This document shows, piece by piece, positions 11,769 to 26,500 of a stretch of DNA of 64,000 bases (positions are counted from its first letter, which is position 1; every line of letters begins with the position of its first letter). The DNA is from Caenorhabditis elegans (taxonomy: Eukaryota; Nematoda; Chromadorea; Rhabditida; Rhabditidae): assembly GCF_000002985.6 (NCBI RefSeq), contig NC_003283.11, forward strand, positions 10,664,001 through 10,728,000, written 5' to 3'. The position numbers and the translations under genes are program-made. Under the pieces are notes generated by a model that made no database searches, was not told where the DNA came from, and saw only the letters and a program-made list of their open reading frames with translations.

Positions 11769-14700
11769 GTGGGGAGTACATTTTGATGTATGACATAGAA
11801 TGTTTTTAACACGTGTGCTTATTGCCAAGTTGCATTTGAACATTTTTGTTCACCCTTCAATTAAACTTTCAACAAATTAGGAAAACGAAAATAAATTATT
11901 GATTGAGTGATTTCTTCATGGCATTCTTCATGGCATTTCAAAAAAGTCCACACAAGAACATTTTGTTGGTTTTAAATATGAATTCAGTTTGTTTTTACTG
12001 CCTTGAAAAACGAATCCTTTTGAAATGTGAGTTTTTTCCTTAAACTATTTCTATTGTCGCAAGAGTTTCTCAAAGTCATAGATAAATTTCGAACACTTAT
12101 ACACAGATTGTTCCGGCTCATTCAAAACCAATTCATTTAATTGCATTTCAACGCAAAACTCTATTTTCCAAATAGGCTAAACCAGAGAAAATTAATTTTA
12201 TGATTAGATTGATTGCCGTAGAAAATTAAATTTGCAAATTCGTATTGCCATGACCTATGGATATATCCTTTAAAAAACGCCAGAAATATTTTTCCAACAA
12301 AATTCCATCTAATTTGAGTCTTCCCGACGTCAAGTGATTTTGAAATCTTTCTGGAAATTTTACGTCAATGTGTTTTGCTTTTTGTTAGATGAACGCCAGC
12401 CAGGTCGCATTTTCCCCAGATAATCTCTGTAAGTATTTAGTATTGAATACTCTCAATTTGATGCATTTTCAGCAAGATTTGAGATTTGGTCACTGATAAT
12501 AAAAACGTGTTATTATTTCATGTTGACATCAAATTTCCCACGCACTCGTTGCCTATAATCTTCTTATTTTCCAACTTTTTCTATGCTAAATTGCTGTTTA
12601 CTTGTTCCGACGTGTAGTCGTCTCAGATATTGGAGAGAAAATTTTATAAATGATACTTGACTCAAAATTACAACTTGAAAAAGGTTAGATGCTCAAATGT
12701 TTTGACTCTGCAAATATTTTGTGTTAATTCATTCTACCGTGTAAAACTGATGTTCAGCTTTTTTCACTAAGAGCAAAAACGGCTGAAGAATAAGAAAAAA
12801 TTGGGTGGCAAGAAAGGAAAATGGGTGGCAAGACCAATTGTACTTTGCCTAAATATTAGATGATCAAAGGATAGAATGTTTTGTCGTCCACTGCCTTTCC
12901 TCATATCTCTCACCCGAAAAACAAAGCATTCTGGGTGGTTTCAATTTTAAAATGAAATCTAGATGATCATTACACAGCTTGTGTCATTACGTAGGAAAAG
13001 TGATAACTGACATGTCTAGGTGTGCCATTCCATAAGCCAAAAGATTATTCGTTACAGTGTTTGAACACTGACAGTTATTTTAATTTTTCAGCCGTTCTTC
13101 CCAAAGTTAACTTCATAGAAGAGCCAAAAACAATAACTGCTAGAAAAGCTCTTTTTTTAAGATGAAACTAGGTCCAAATGTAGTCCTCATTTAGAGACGT
13201 CTTCTTCTCGTAAATACTTTTAAATTACTTTTAAATTACAAAGCTTCCAAATTATTATAACTTCATTGAATAACACTTTCCAAATTAAAAAAAAAAATTA
13301 TCTTCACATCAGATATCCAATTTTCAACTATTTCAAACTTTCATATACACATGTGTAAGCTGCAGCTTCACTCGGAAAACCAGTTAGATAATGTAATTCG
13401 AATGCCGCTGTGCAATTTTCAGCACTAGTTTATTTGGTTTATTCCATTTCATTCTCTTCTCGAATTCAAAAAACCCAAAACTTTTTTGTCTTCCAGTTTT
13501 CGTTGTTTCTTTTTCGTTTTTCTCTTTTCTTCCCGAATCAATGCCTTCCTTTCTCCCACAGAGGTTTTCGTTCTCTTCTTCCGTCATGTTCTTGTTTTTT
13601 TTTCAACCGTCTGTTTCTCAATTTCTCTCATTCTAACACAAAGGGTCTTGGCCCGGTGCCCCATTTTCTTTTGCTCCAAGAGCCCTTCTCTCGCCTCTTC
13701 TTCTCCTTCTTCTTCTTCGTCGTCGTCTTCGTCGTTTTTCTCACTACGTACTCCATGAGCTATTGAGCACAAGGAGACACGAAACAGGCAGTATTCAGTG
13801 TGGAAAAGAGCAACGACGTCATTTTTAAGAAGAAGAAGACGAAGATTCTCTTTGCATTCTTCACATTCACTTTTCCGTTTTTTTCAGCCCATGTTTTTTG
13901 TTTTCTTGTTTTGGTTATTTTCTACAAACTTTTTTGTCGTTCGAAGCTATGATGATGTGTTTTTGTAGAATTTCGCTAATGGCTTTCATTTTTATGGAGA
14001 CTCTTCCATTTCAAAAAAAAAAGTTTATTATTGAGTTTAGGAACAAATTGCTGAGCTCTTAGATTCCCAACGGTATTAACCGGAAATATTTTCTCTGAAA
14101 ATACGCAAATTATTCATTTTTCAAAACTCCTTTTCTTCCAGACATGCTTTAGAGAACAACTTCCTGTTTTGAACCATTTACTGAATGGGTGGGAGTAGAT
14201 CTTTGTTATCATTAATTATTCTCTGGAATTGGAAAAAAAAACAAAAGAGGTGGGAATTCTAAAAGTATCATATTTCTTCAGAAAATGATCAGAAACTTTT
14301 TATGGTGAATGAATGAAAATTTTAGGTATTGGTTTAACAAAATATATATATATTGGTTTCATTTTTTTCACTCCACTTACTTGATGGGTTTACAATTGGT
14401 TTGTTTTCATTGTTAGAAATAATTGTGAAAGCATTAAATTCGAGATTTGTTCTATGATATATAGTCTGTCAGACATTTCCTTATTAGATACAGGTGGGCG
14501 TTAATTATTTCTTGGTATTTATCAAATTTAGTTCCAAAGTTGATAAACCCGGTGGGCGAATTTCAAAGCACTTGGGTATTGTAGTTGTACACTTAAAATG
14601 TTTGTAATTCTTTGTTTCAATCAAAACATGATCATTTATGGCATCATTATTTTTATTTGGAGACTTAGAAAAAATCAAGTCTAAGCCTGAAATTTCATTT

Positions 14701-17221
14701 TGTGTTTAAATGGAAATTAAATATATTTTCAACAAAAAAACAATATGACCACAAGTGACAAACCAACTTTAAATCTTACATTTTGTATAAATGTTTCCGT
14801 TTTAATTGGCCTATTCTATGATTCATAGTTGACGGTGGCGTGTTCAATGAGTTCAAAAGATGAAGTATGTTTTGTTACTTACCTTTTCTTATTTCAATAT
14901 TTTTAAACAAAAAAGACAAGTGAAATCGATACGTGTCTCCGATGCTCTTGATCTTTATCCCTTTTTCAACACAAAACACACGTCTTTCTATTCATTGTTA
15001 CACAAAACATTGACTTATATGACCTGTGTCTTTTGATTGTGTATTCTGGTCCTGAAGTGTTTTGAAATTTAAAATAAACGTCTGTTATGCTTACTATTAG
15101 GTATTCTGAAGCCGTCACATTGTACTCTCTTTCTCTCTGTTTCTGTGGATTCATTTTTCTTTTTTAGTCTTGGTCATCTGGAAGAATAAGAAACAGAACG
15201 TTTCTTCGTAATTCGATTAGGAGGAAGTGGTCGGAGAATGACTTGAATCATTCCGAATGTTGCCGCTGGTGATGTGAAAGATGTATATTTCTCTAAATCT
15301 CGTCAATTGTTCTGACCTTATTGCTATACTATCGCTTCGTTCCGACACTTTCCCATCGTTTATTGGGAAATTTCACATCGAATACAGACGAGACAGTCAG
15401 TTCATAACGAATTCACTGTTATTTCCCATTTTAAACTCCCGAGATGTTTGTTTATGCCTTTATAATAACGATTCATTCGAAAAGAGCCAAAAATGTTAAA
15501 TTAAAAATTTCTTGGAATATGGTGATTGAATATTATATAGAATTTTTATTTAAAAAACTGATACTCCTCCCACTCACGAACTCTTTTGGACAGCTGATTC
15601 AATGTTCTTCAAAAACTTGCTGAGTTTTCACTTTTTGCTCACGAATATCTAAAAATTAAGCTAAGCTAGCTGAAAATCATCAACTGATAAAAAACATACA
15701 ATTACCGTACTTGTCTTTGAAGGCTTCTGTTCTATCTCGTAGTTACTGAGTCGACTCAGCGCTATTTGAAAGCAGATAGCAAATAAATAACGAATGATTC
15801 TAGCCATAGACTTTTTCGATACATATTTTCAATGTGATCTTATTAATTGCGGCTACAGTATGTTGAATAACTAAATCACATTCTGTTTTCATTACATATT
15901 TCATTAGAAGCATGTACCTAAACTTTTTTATACGAAAAATCTTAATTGCATCTGTATGCTCATATATAGTAACATTTGATTGAATCAGTCTTTATTTTCC
16001 AGCACAAGGCGTTCCTTCGAGCCCAAAGAAACGGTTTTTCTTCCCGGTCTCTGCGCCTTGTCATCTTCGTTTTTCTTCCTATTTTTCGCCCTCTCAAAAA
16101 CTTGCGGTTACTTGTTTAGTCAACAACTTTTTTTGCTTCTGCTTCTGCGCGATTCAATAAATTGAATTCGAGACCCTCATCTCAACGTGAGCATCTCGTT
16201 GCCCCGTCCGTCCCTGCTTTCCTCCTCTTTTTTCATTTCCTTTCGGTCTTATTTTGCCTTCTCTCGATCTTTTTCACATGTGCTTACGTTTTCTTTCACC
16301 TCAATCAAAGCTCGAACATGATACTAAATTTTCGTGAGAAAAGTTTTTGACTAATAATTGTTTTTAGCTGTTTATTTGAAAGCGTAATTCCGAAATTTTC
16401 ACAAATCTCCAAAAAAGGAGCCTAGTACGGTGGTTTTTTGTGTGCAATTGTGCGTCAACTTGTGAACAGTGTTTGCGGACTTTCAAAATAATTTTTGTCC
16501 TATTGCATTTTTTGAATGTTTTTCATCGCTTTTTTCGTTTATGAAACTGTTTATGTTACGAAATCAAGTAGTTTTATTCTTTTTTAAATAATTTTCGTTT
16601 GATATAACTATTTTCCGTAATGTCATAGAGGCTTAAGGTGATTTGAATGACTTCTTGGGGTATTTATTCCAGAATTTATTTATTTCGATTGAATAGAAAA
16701 GAAGTTGGTTTAAAATATGAATAACATGTGTTATCATTTAGTTTATATTGTTAACATTATATTAGTCATCGAAAAGTTTTACACCGCGCAATGAAAAGAA
16801 AAATAATTACGAAATTTTATGGCTCGTAAATAGTTCTTTTTGTAACATTTTGTTGGCAGAAACATACAATTTGTCATAATTTTATGCTTAATAATAAAAA
16901 ATTGTTTATTAAGTGTTGTTTGAAAAAAGTCTGGAATGTCGTATATCTTTACCGCACAGGAAGTGTTTGCCTTTCTCAATCTTTTCTTTCTCGTCGTCGT
17001 TTCCTCTTTTCGAAACGTTCTGCGTGCAAATCAAATACTTGTACATCTCGTTTTGCCCATTTGTTCTAGAGAAGAGAAAGAAAGAGCACCTCAAGCTTCT
17101 CTAGCCGTTTTTTATTGTTGTTTTTTCTCACAAGAATAAGCGTTACCCTTTTCAAAAGATAACAGACTATGCGCAAAGTGTGATAAGAAAACCTTCTCGG
17201 AAGTTGTCGCCGTTTTTGATT
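11769..17221. other. Noncoding spacer between ceh-22 and gsp-1
   Basis: AT-rich and without supported exons. The plus strand is strongly pyrimidine-biased, especially at 13480-13745 and 15980-16290. Minor features are a 14 bp direct repeat (TCATGGCATT core) near 11917-11940 and two copies of GGGTGGCAAGA near 12804-12832. The open frames at 13410-13766 are products of the TTC/TCG-rich tract. Confidence 0.45.
13691..13847. repeat. TTC/TCG tract and inverted GAA-rich partner
   Basis: At 13691-13740 the plus strand is a near-pure run of TTC and GTC triplets. About 85 bp later, at 13827-13845, is AAGAAGAAGAAGACGAAG, the complement of part of that run. The two could pair in a transcript or form an unusual DNA structure. 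This may equally be simple low-complexity sequence. Confidence 0.5.
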
Positions 17222-17480
17222 CCATGACGTCTTACACGATGTCAGTAGTGTCGAACCAATATCGCACGTGCCACCGGAGGTAGTGCAATAACATTGCGAA
17301 TTGTTTCGGCGAAAGAATGGAAACGACGGTGGCGAGTTATCGATCAATACTGCGGGCAGTGGCCGGTGGATCGGCGCGCGTTCGTCTCTCGCTCCACTCG
17401 TACACTCACACATAGGGACAGGCACATACACATGCGTCTCAGTCCGTCGTCACTTTTCGCTCCTCTTTTTATACGCGGCA
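17222..17480 (+). promoter_or_regulatory. GC-rich segment with TATA-like box, candidate gsp-1 promoter
   Basis: This block has far more CG dinucleotides than the surrounding DNA, and a TATA-like TTTTTATAC lies at 17466-17474. It sits about 950 bp upstream of the splice acceptor at 18420-18421 that precedes the gsp-1 ATG. That fits a promoter followed by an outron. No transcription data support this. Confidence 0.35.
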
Positions 17481-18407
17481 TTTCATCCCGATCTCCTCAT
17501 TTTCCTCCACTATTGATGAACCTACTTTGCTTGACTACAGCCACACATGTTTCTCTTTGAAAGCTTCTGTTTTCTCTCTATCATATCTTCACCATTTCCT
17601 TTTTCTAGTGCTGTAAAGTTATCCGCCTGCTGTGACGACGGTGTCGTGTTTATGACATGTTCCTCCTCGGGGTCGTTGATAACGGCAAAGAGAAGGAACG
17701 GGCGTCGTCTCGTTACCGTTTTCCGATAAAACTATATAGGTGTATAACTTGAAATTGGCCAGAAAAAAAAAGAGTATTAGAGTAGCTTCGATTTGCCTCA
17801 AGGTGCATAAAGCGGTGATTCACGTTTCGAATTTGAGAGACGCAGGTGTTTAAGTGAATATGGTCTCAGTTTGCTCCCCAATTCTTTTTGTTGTCTTTTG
17901 CTACCACAGGACGAAGGAATTTCTCTTAGTACACCAACAAACTTTTTTCTTCAAGGCATCAGTTGCTCGTTTTCTATTTTCAATGTTTAGAAACAGTATA
18001 GCACAAATTTCACATAATTCAGTTTTTTTGTTTGTTTTCACGACACGCGTTTGTTGCCTTTTCAAATTCAAAATTTGCATATCGATTGTTAAAAACCATG
18101 TGTTCTTTCTTTCTCAAACATTTTAATATTGTGTCCATCACGTCATCGAGTTTCCGATTGAAACAAATCACTTTAAGGTTTTTATTCTTCAAAAATATAA
18201 TCCAATCAGGAAATTTGAAAACTATATTATATTCGCATTACAATTTCTTGATAAAATTCTCATTTTTGCATTTTTCCTCTTGGAATTGTAATGATACGCA
18301 TCACATCCTACTGCTGTTGTTTTTTGATGCTTTTTAAGCTTAGTCTTATCAATTTTCTCACGTTTTCCTTGAAGTTTTTTTTAAATTCTCACGCCAACGT
18401 TACTAAT

Positions 18408-18421
18408 TTTTTATCTTTCAG
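18408..18421 (+). promoter_or_regulatory. gsp-1: 5' splice or trans-splice acceptor of gsp-1
   Basis: TTTTTATCTTTCAG, a strong nematode acceptor, ends at 18421. It lies 107 nt before the gsp-1 start codon. No upstream coding exon in frame was found, so SL1 trans-splicing or a 5' UTR intron is likely. Confidence 0.55.
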
Positions 18422-18528
18422 CCACAACCAATATCAGTTGTCGGCCAAAAACATTGCAAGAACATACATCACTTGCCATCCATCAAAAGTGACCAACAGA
18501 AGCCGCGGAGATTGCAGCTGCAAAAACA

Positions 18529-21849
<3,321 letters not shown>

Positions 21850-22879
21850 AGTGATGAGGAGAAAGAACATTTTTGCCTACATTTTTACTCATTTCTCTCG
21901 GATTTTTACTTTTCTGTCCGTTTTTTTTGAATTTCCCTTCTCTTTTATCTCAAACATTTTATTATTTTCTCGCCCTCAATACACCCCACCCCGCACAAAA
22001 ACGAGTTTTAAATGCTCTTCATTATTATTTTCTTTTCTGATTTTCTATTTTTGTGCAACTGTACTCGATCGAATATAATTTAATTTTTCTGGCGAGTACA
22101 GATTGCAAATCTTTCTCTCTCTCCTTCTGTGTTCTCCATTTTTAGCTAAATTTTCTCATATATTTTTTTTCTGATTGCCTCTCTTTTTCCATTTGCTCTT
22201 ATCCTGTTTTATTCTTAGTTGTGAGCCTAACACACCGGGATCAAAATCCTTCCGATTTAAAGTTGCAGCTTATTTATTCTTACAATGTTAATCACACAAA
22301 CATTCTGAAAGTACGAGAGCGAATTCGTTCTTATTTTTTAGAATATTGAATTCTGATCCGCCCCAACAACACGCACACTGATAATTTTCTATGGTTTTTA
22401 TTCGAAAATAGTGAATTTTTCTCGACAGCTCCCCCCGTTCCTTTTTCTCGCCCCCATTTCCTTCTTTCTTTCCTCCAACTGATTCCAATGAATATTTTTT
22501 CCAAAAGGTTTCTCTTGCGCAAGAACCAGTCACTCAAATTTTGTGTGTGTGTGTTTGGTCAAAGTATTTATAAAACACATACTGTCTTCAGGCAAAAAAA
22601 TAATGGAAAAAGTATGAATCACATTGTTTGGAATGAGTACAAGAATAGAAATAAAATGTTCGTTGGATGGAAAAAGAATAAAGAGAAGGAATCCTGCCAA
22701 GGGAAACCAATTACTTCTGAAACATTAAATCAAGATCAGGGAAATTTAATATTTCAGAAATAACTGCAACACATAATCCTTTAAACTGGGCAATTATTTT
22801 TTAAAAATTCTATTTGGTAGTTTTCAGAATGGATTTCGTCGCCAAAATAATGTTATTTATAAACCATTCGACTCAATAA
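21850..22879. other. gsp-1 3' UTR and following spacer
   Basis: The first 250 nt after the gsp-1 stop are T-rich with a C-rich patch near 21975-22000, typical of a nematode 3' UTR. No canonical AATAAA lies close to the stop. An AATATA variant lies near 22071, and the nearest AATAAA is near 22649, beyond a typical UTR length. A GT dinucleotide run is at about 22540-22555. No gene is seen. Confidence 0.4.
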
Positions 22880-23230
22880 TACGATACCTGGACCCGGCAC
22901 GACTGTAATATTTTTTAATGATTTCTGTGAAAAGCAGTGTGCGTCTTTCAAGAGTACAGTAGTTTACACTTCTGACTGCTGCACAATGTTTTCAATTTTT
23001 CGCTTTATTTTCTTTTGAAAGTTCCTTATTTTCAGAAATTTAAAGTATGCATGTGAAAAAAACTATTTTACAGAAAAATGTGAAGGAATCTTAAGATGTG
23101 AAAAATCGAAGAAAATTGCATTCTACAGCAGAACGGAATGGACGCCACTGTAATCATTAAAGGCGCAGTCTTTTTTCTCGCAGCTTTTATTAAAACATTT
23201 TTTCGTGACGAGACCGGGTACCGTATCCCA
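22880..23230. repeat. Palindromic dispersed repeat, copy 1
   Basis: The left part (22880-22980) and right part (23147-23228) are inverted, diverged copies of one module. The module runs from ACTGTAATCATTAAAGGCGC to a GACGAGACCGGGTACC-type end. The left copy carries the complementary elements ACCTGGACCCGGCACGAC and GTGTGCGTCTTTCAAGAGTA. Together they form a palindrome of about 350 bp. This type of repeat is familiar in C. elegans intergenic DNA. The family name is not certain. Confidence 0.6.
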
Positions 23231-23324
23231 GCGTCATTACAATTTTCACATCTGGGAATATTGTGTTGTTCTTTATTAAGGAAAAGTTAACAAAAAACAC
23301 TTTTGTTGTGATTTTGCGAATTAA

Positions 23325-23590
23325 ATGAGGTCCCGTGTGCGCCTTTAATGAATACTGTAATATCAAACTCTTGTTGCTTCGGAATTTTCATAGATTGTTC
23401 ATAGTGTTTCACACGATTTTTTAACATTCATATGCTTTGTTTTTCGTTTTCTTGATTAAATTTTTCTTCAAACAATGAATGATTAATGAAAATTCCGAAG
23501 CAATAGCTTGAAATTACAGTAATTATTAAAGGCACACGCCTTTTCGCATTTAACGAACGTTTGTCGTGTCGAGACCGGGGACCTTATTTT
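23325..23590. repeat. Palindromic dispersed repeat, copy 2
   Basis: Arms at about 23328-23402 and 23470-23550 are inverted copies. Both contain TTGCTTCGGAATTTTCAT or its complement, an uninterrupted 18 bp match, and the same TTTAAT/ATTAAAGGC-type module seen in the preceding palindrome. The right end continues into GTCGTGTCGAGACCGGGGAC. The tandem arrangement of two such palindromes suggests nested or repeated insertion. Confidence 0.65.
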
Positions 23591-26500
23591 TTAGATCGCA
23601 AAATCTTGCCGTGTAATAAAATCCTCGCATTCCAATTTCAAAATGCTCAAAGTTCTTAATATGTGTGTGGTTTGAACTCATAGTTTGCTCTACAGTGCCG
23701 TAATACGAGACGGAGCACACAGGTTAAGACGTGTTTGAGCAGCATTTCACAGTTTGTCGCAAAAACTTCGAACAGTTTTTTGCCCGTTTCGCAGACAACT
23801 TTGAGAGTTTACGAGAGTATTTCACAAGTAAATACATTATTTCCTTCAATTGTTGCCACTCGGTCTCATTGACTGTGTTTCACATTATTTGCAATTGAAA
23901 ATGTTCCAGTTGTTTAAAGCTCCGCCCATTGCAGTTCGCTTAGATAGAGAAAAACAGAGAGGAATCATCAGACGACAAGATTATTGCTTTTTTGGTGGGT
24001 TTTTTCAAATGTATAATTCAGCCTATAAAAGGTAAACTTCATTTTAACCAAGATGGTTTTAAATTTTACTTTAGCTCTAGTAAACATGGTTTTTTAAATG
24101 TTATTTTTTCCTTTAGTTAAGTTGTGATTGGACGTAAATTATGAGTGATTCCATAGTTAAAACATTCAATAGGATGGGTCTCGCCGTGATAAAAATTTAT
24201 GGTAGAATTTTTTACATTTATTATGCATTCTTAATTAATTTGTATTTATTACTTAAAGACTTGTTAATAGTGACAAATATCTGTAAAATTCACCAATGAA
24301 TCCCGGTTTTCAAAATTTAAATTTCTAAAATCAATAGTTTTTCCTTCTCAACTCTCGAGGAAAAATTTGTCTCTAAAGCATCTAAAAACAAAATGATATC
24401 ATGTATTTGCACAGGTATGCTCAATTCGTCCATGATTGAACAACAATTACCGTATCTTATGAGTTTTCCAATCCAGATACTTATTTATTTTGAGCGATAT
24501 AATTTGGTCATAACTCAATCATTCCATTTGGTATTTACCAATGGATATTTGAAATACCAGTAAGCTCTCATCTCTCAACCAACCGCATTGTCTTGTCAAT
24601 AGTCCACTTCTCGCTGTTCTTTTTCATTTCACCCGCCTCCACTTTACCCTCTCAATAATACGTCATTTTCCCTCATCTTTTTCACGTACATTCTCATTTG
24701 GCAGATTTTGAGAAATTAAAATAAATTTTTATCTTTTTGCATCTTTTTCTCTATTCTTTAGCCATTTTTACCTTATTCCCATTTTCTCATTAAAAAAAAA
24801 CCGGTGTCAGCTGACCGGTCTGCCAACCGAATTTTTAGAAAATTCCGTCAAAATTTTTGTGTTTCTCTGACAACCGAACGAGGCAAAAAAAGAAGAGGAG
24901 ATGACATCTTGTTGAAACCCGTTTGGAGTTGGAAAAAAAATTGGACGAGTAATGGGAAAAATGACCAGAAAAGACGACCGTACAAGAAGATGAAGAATTG
25001 AATTTCGAGATGAACGAAGGAAATCGTGAGATATTTTGTAGAAAAATGAAATATTCACTGGGAAATAGAAGAAAAGTATAAAATTTCAGAAAAAATTTGA
25101 TTTGAATAAAATTTGATTTTAGGTTCAAAAGTCAACCCCTCCCACCTAATAAAAGTTCAATATTTGAGAATATTCATCTCTGAACAACATAGTCTTCATG
25201 GCAAAATCATCAGACATTAGGGCTCTCGGACATTAGAAATACTTGATTTCTCAATGACACACACTTAAATTTCGTAGTAAATCAAACCTAAAATTTTAAA
25301 TTCGTCAGAATTTTTTTTGAAACATGTAAAACATAGTTATTTAAAAGTGCTAAAAAGTGACTAGCGCGTCAAGCGCGCTAGGCTTCGCAGTAGATTAAGT
25401 TGGTAAACTGGGGAAAATTTGGATCTTTTTTAACCAAAATTGACTGAGCCATGGCCATTTGAAGATAATATTTTTTCTGGGTCTTTTTTAAGTGTATTCG
25501 GGCCTGCGGCACTCATCCTGATTTATTGGGCTCAGAATAGGCTTAATGGCTGTCCAATACTTTTATGTATTCGGGCCTGCGGCCCTCAATCCGGATTACC
25601 TGACCATTCCAAAAACAGACGTAGTTATGGAAACATACGTCTCATAGAAGGCCTCCAGCCTGCTCTGCTGGGAGTAGGGATAGAAAAGGTCTAAAGTTTC
25701 TAAGAGTAAAAAGGATTTTTTGGGTTTGAGTGAAAAACAATAGCATTGCAGGCCTCCAGCCTGCCCTGCTGGAAGTGAGGTTTAAAGTGACCAAAATGTC
25801 CGAGAAGTGCGGTCCTCAATAGGATTAGAGAAAAAGTAAAAATCTTGAAAAATCTTTAAAATTAAATTCTCCTCACGTTATAAAAATAAGAAATGAAAAT
25901 TATCGAATTCATCCCCAAAAATAGAGAGTGGTAGGAAAGTTTTTCACGTTTAATCCATCTTTTTAATTTTGCAAAATTTGAATGATGGCCTACATTTTGG
26001 AAAGTTGGTCAATTTTTTTCAAAATAGTTTCAAAAAATTGGTAATTCGAAGTTCTCTCTTGTGCTCAAATTGGAACCAAATGTCAGAAAAACTGCTCGTA
26101 TGGTATTGAAAAATATAAAACTCTTCAGTGCAAAGAAAATATTCAATTTTCGCGGTCTCCAGAAACCCGCGCAAATCAGTGTTCTACCCTTCCCAAAATT
26201 AATCCCCTCAATAATGACCATGGTGGGGCAACTATTTTTGAGTCATTCGCACTTAGTGAATGCAAAAGCGCCAGCTATGAGCCAAGTTATTAAAGCTCAA
26301 AGTTTGTACATTTTTGTCGGACACCCCATGTCGAAAACGTGCCCTTATTTTTTATTTCTGTCAAGTATGCAATTTCAGGATTTAATATAGGAAGAGGCAG
26401 ATTTCGTGAGGTTTATTATTTTTTAGTCTCCTAAGTTCCAGAATCTATTGATTCTTATGAAGGAGACACTATTCAAATTGCCTACCAAAATACTTTTTTT

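Noticed and set aside
26030-26390. Overlapping open frames and a GGTGTCCGACAAAAATG-like terminus near 26315-26335
   Set aside because: No partner inverted terminus or target duplication was found in the neighbourhood, so a transposon call is not supported.
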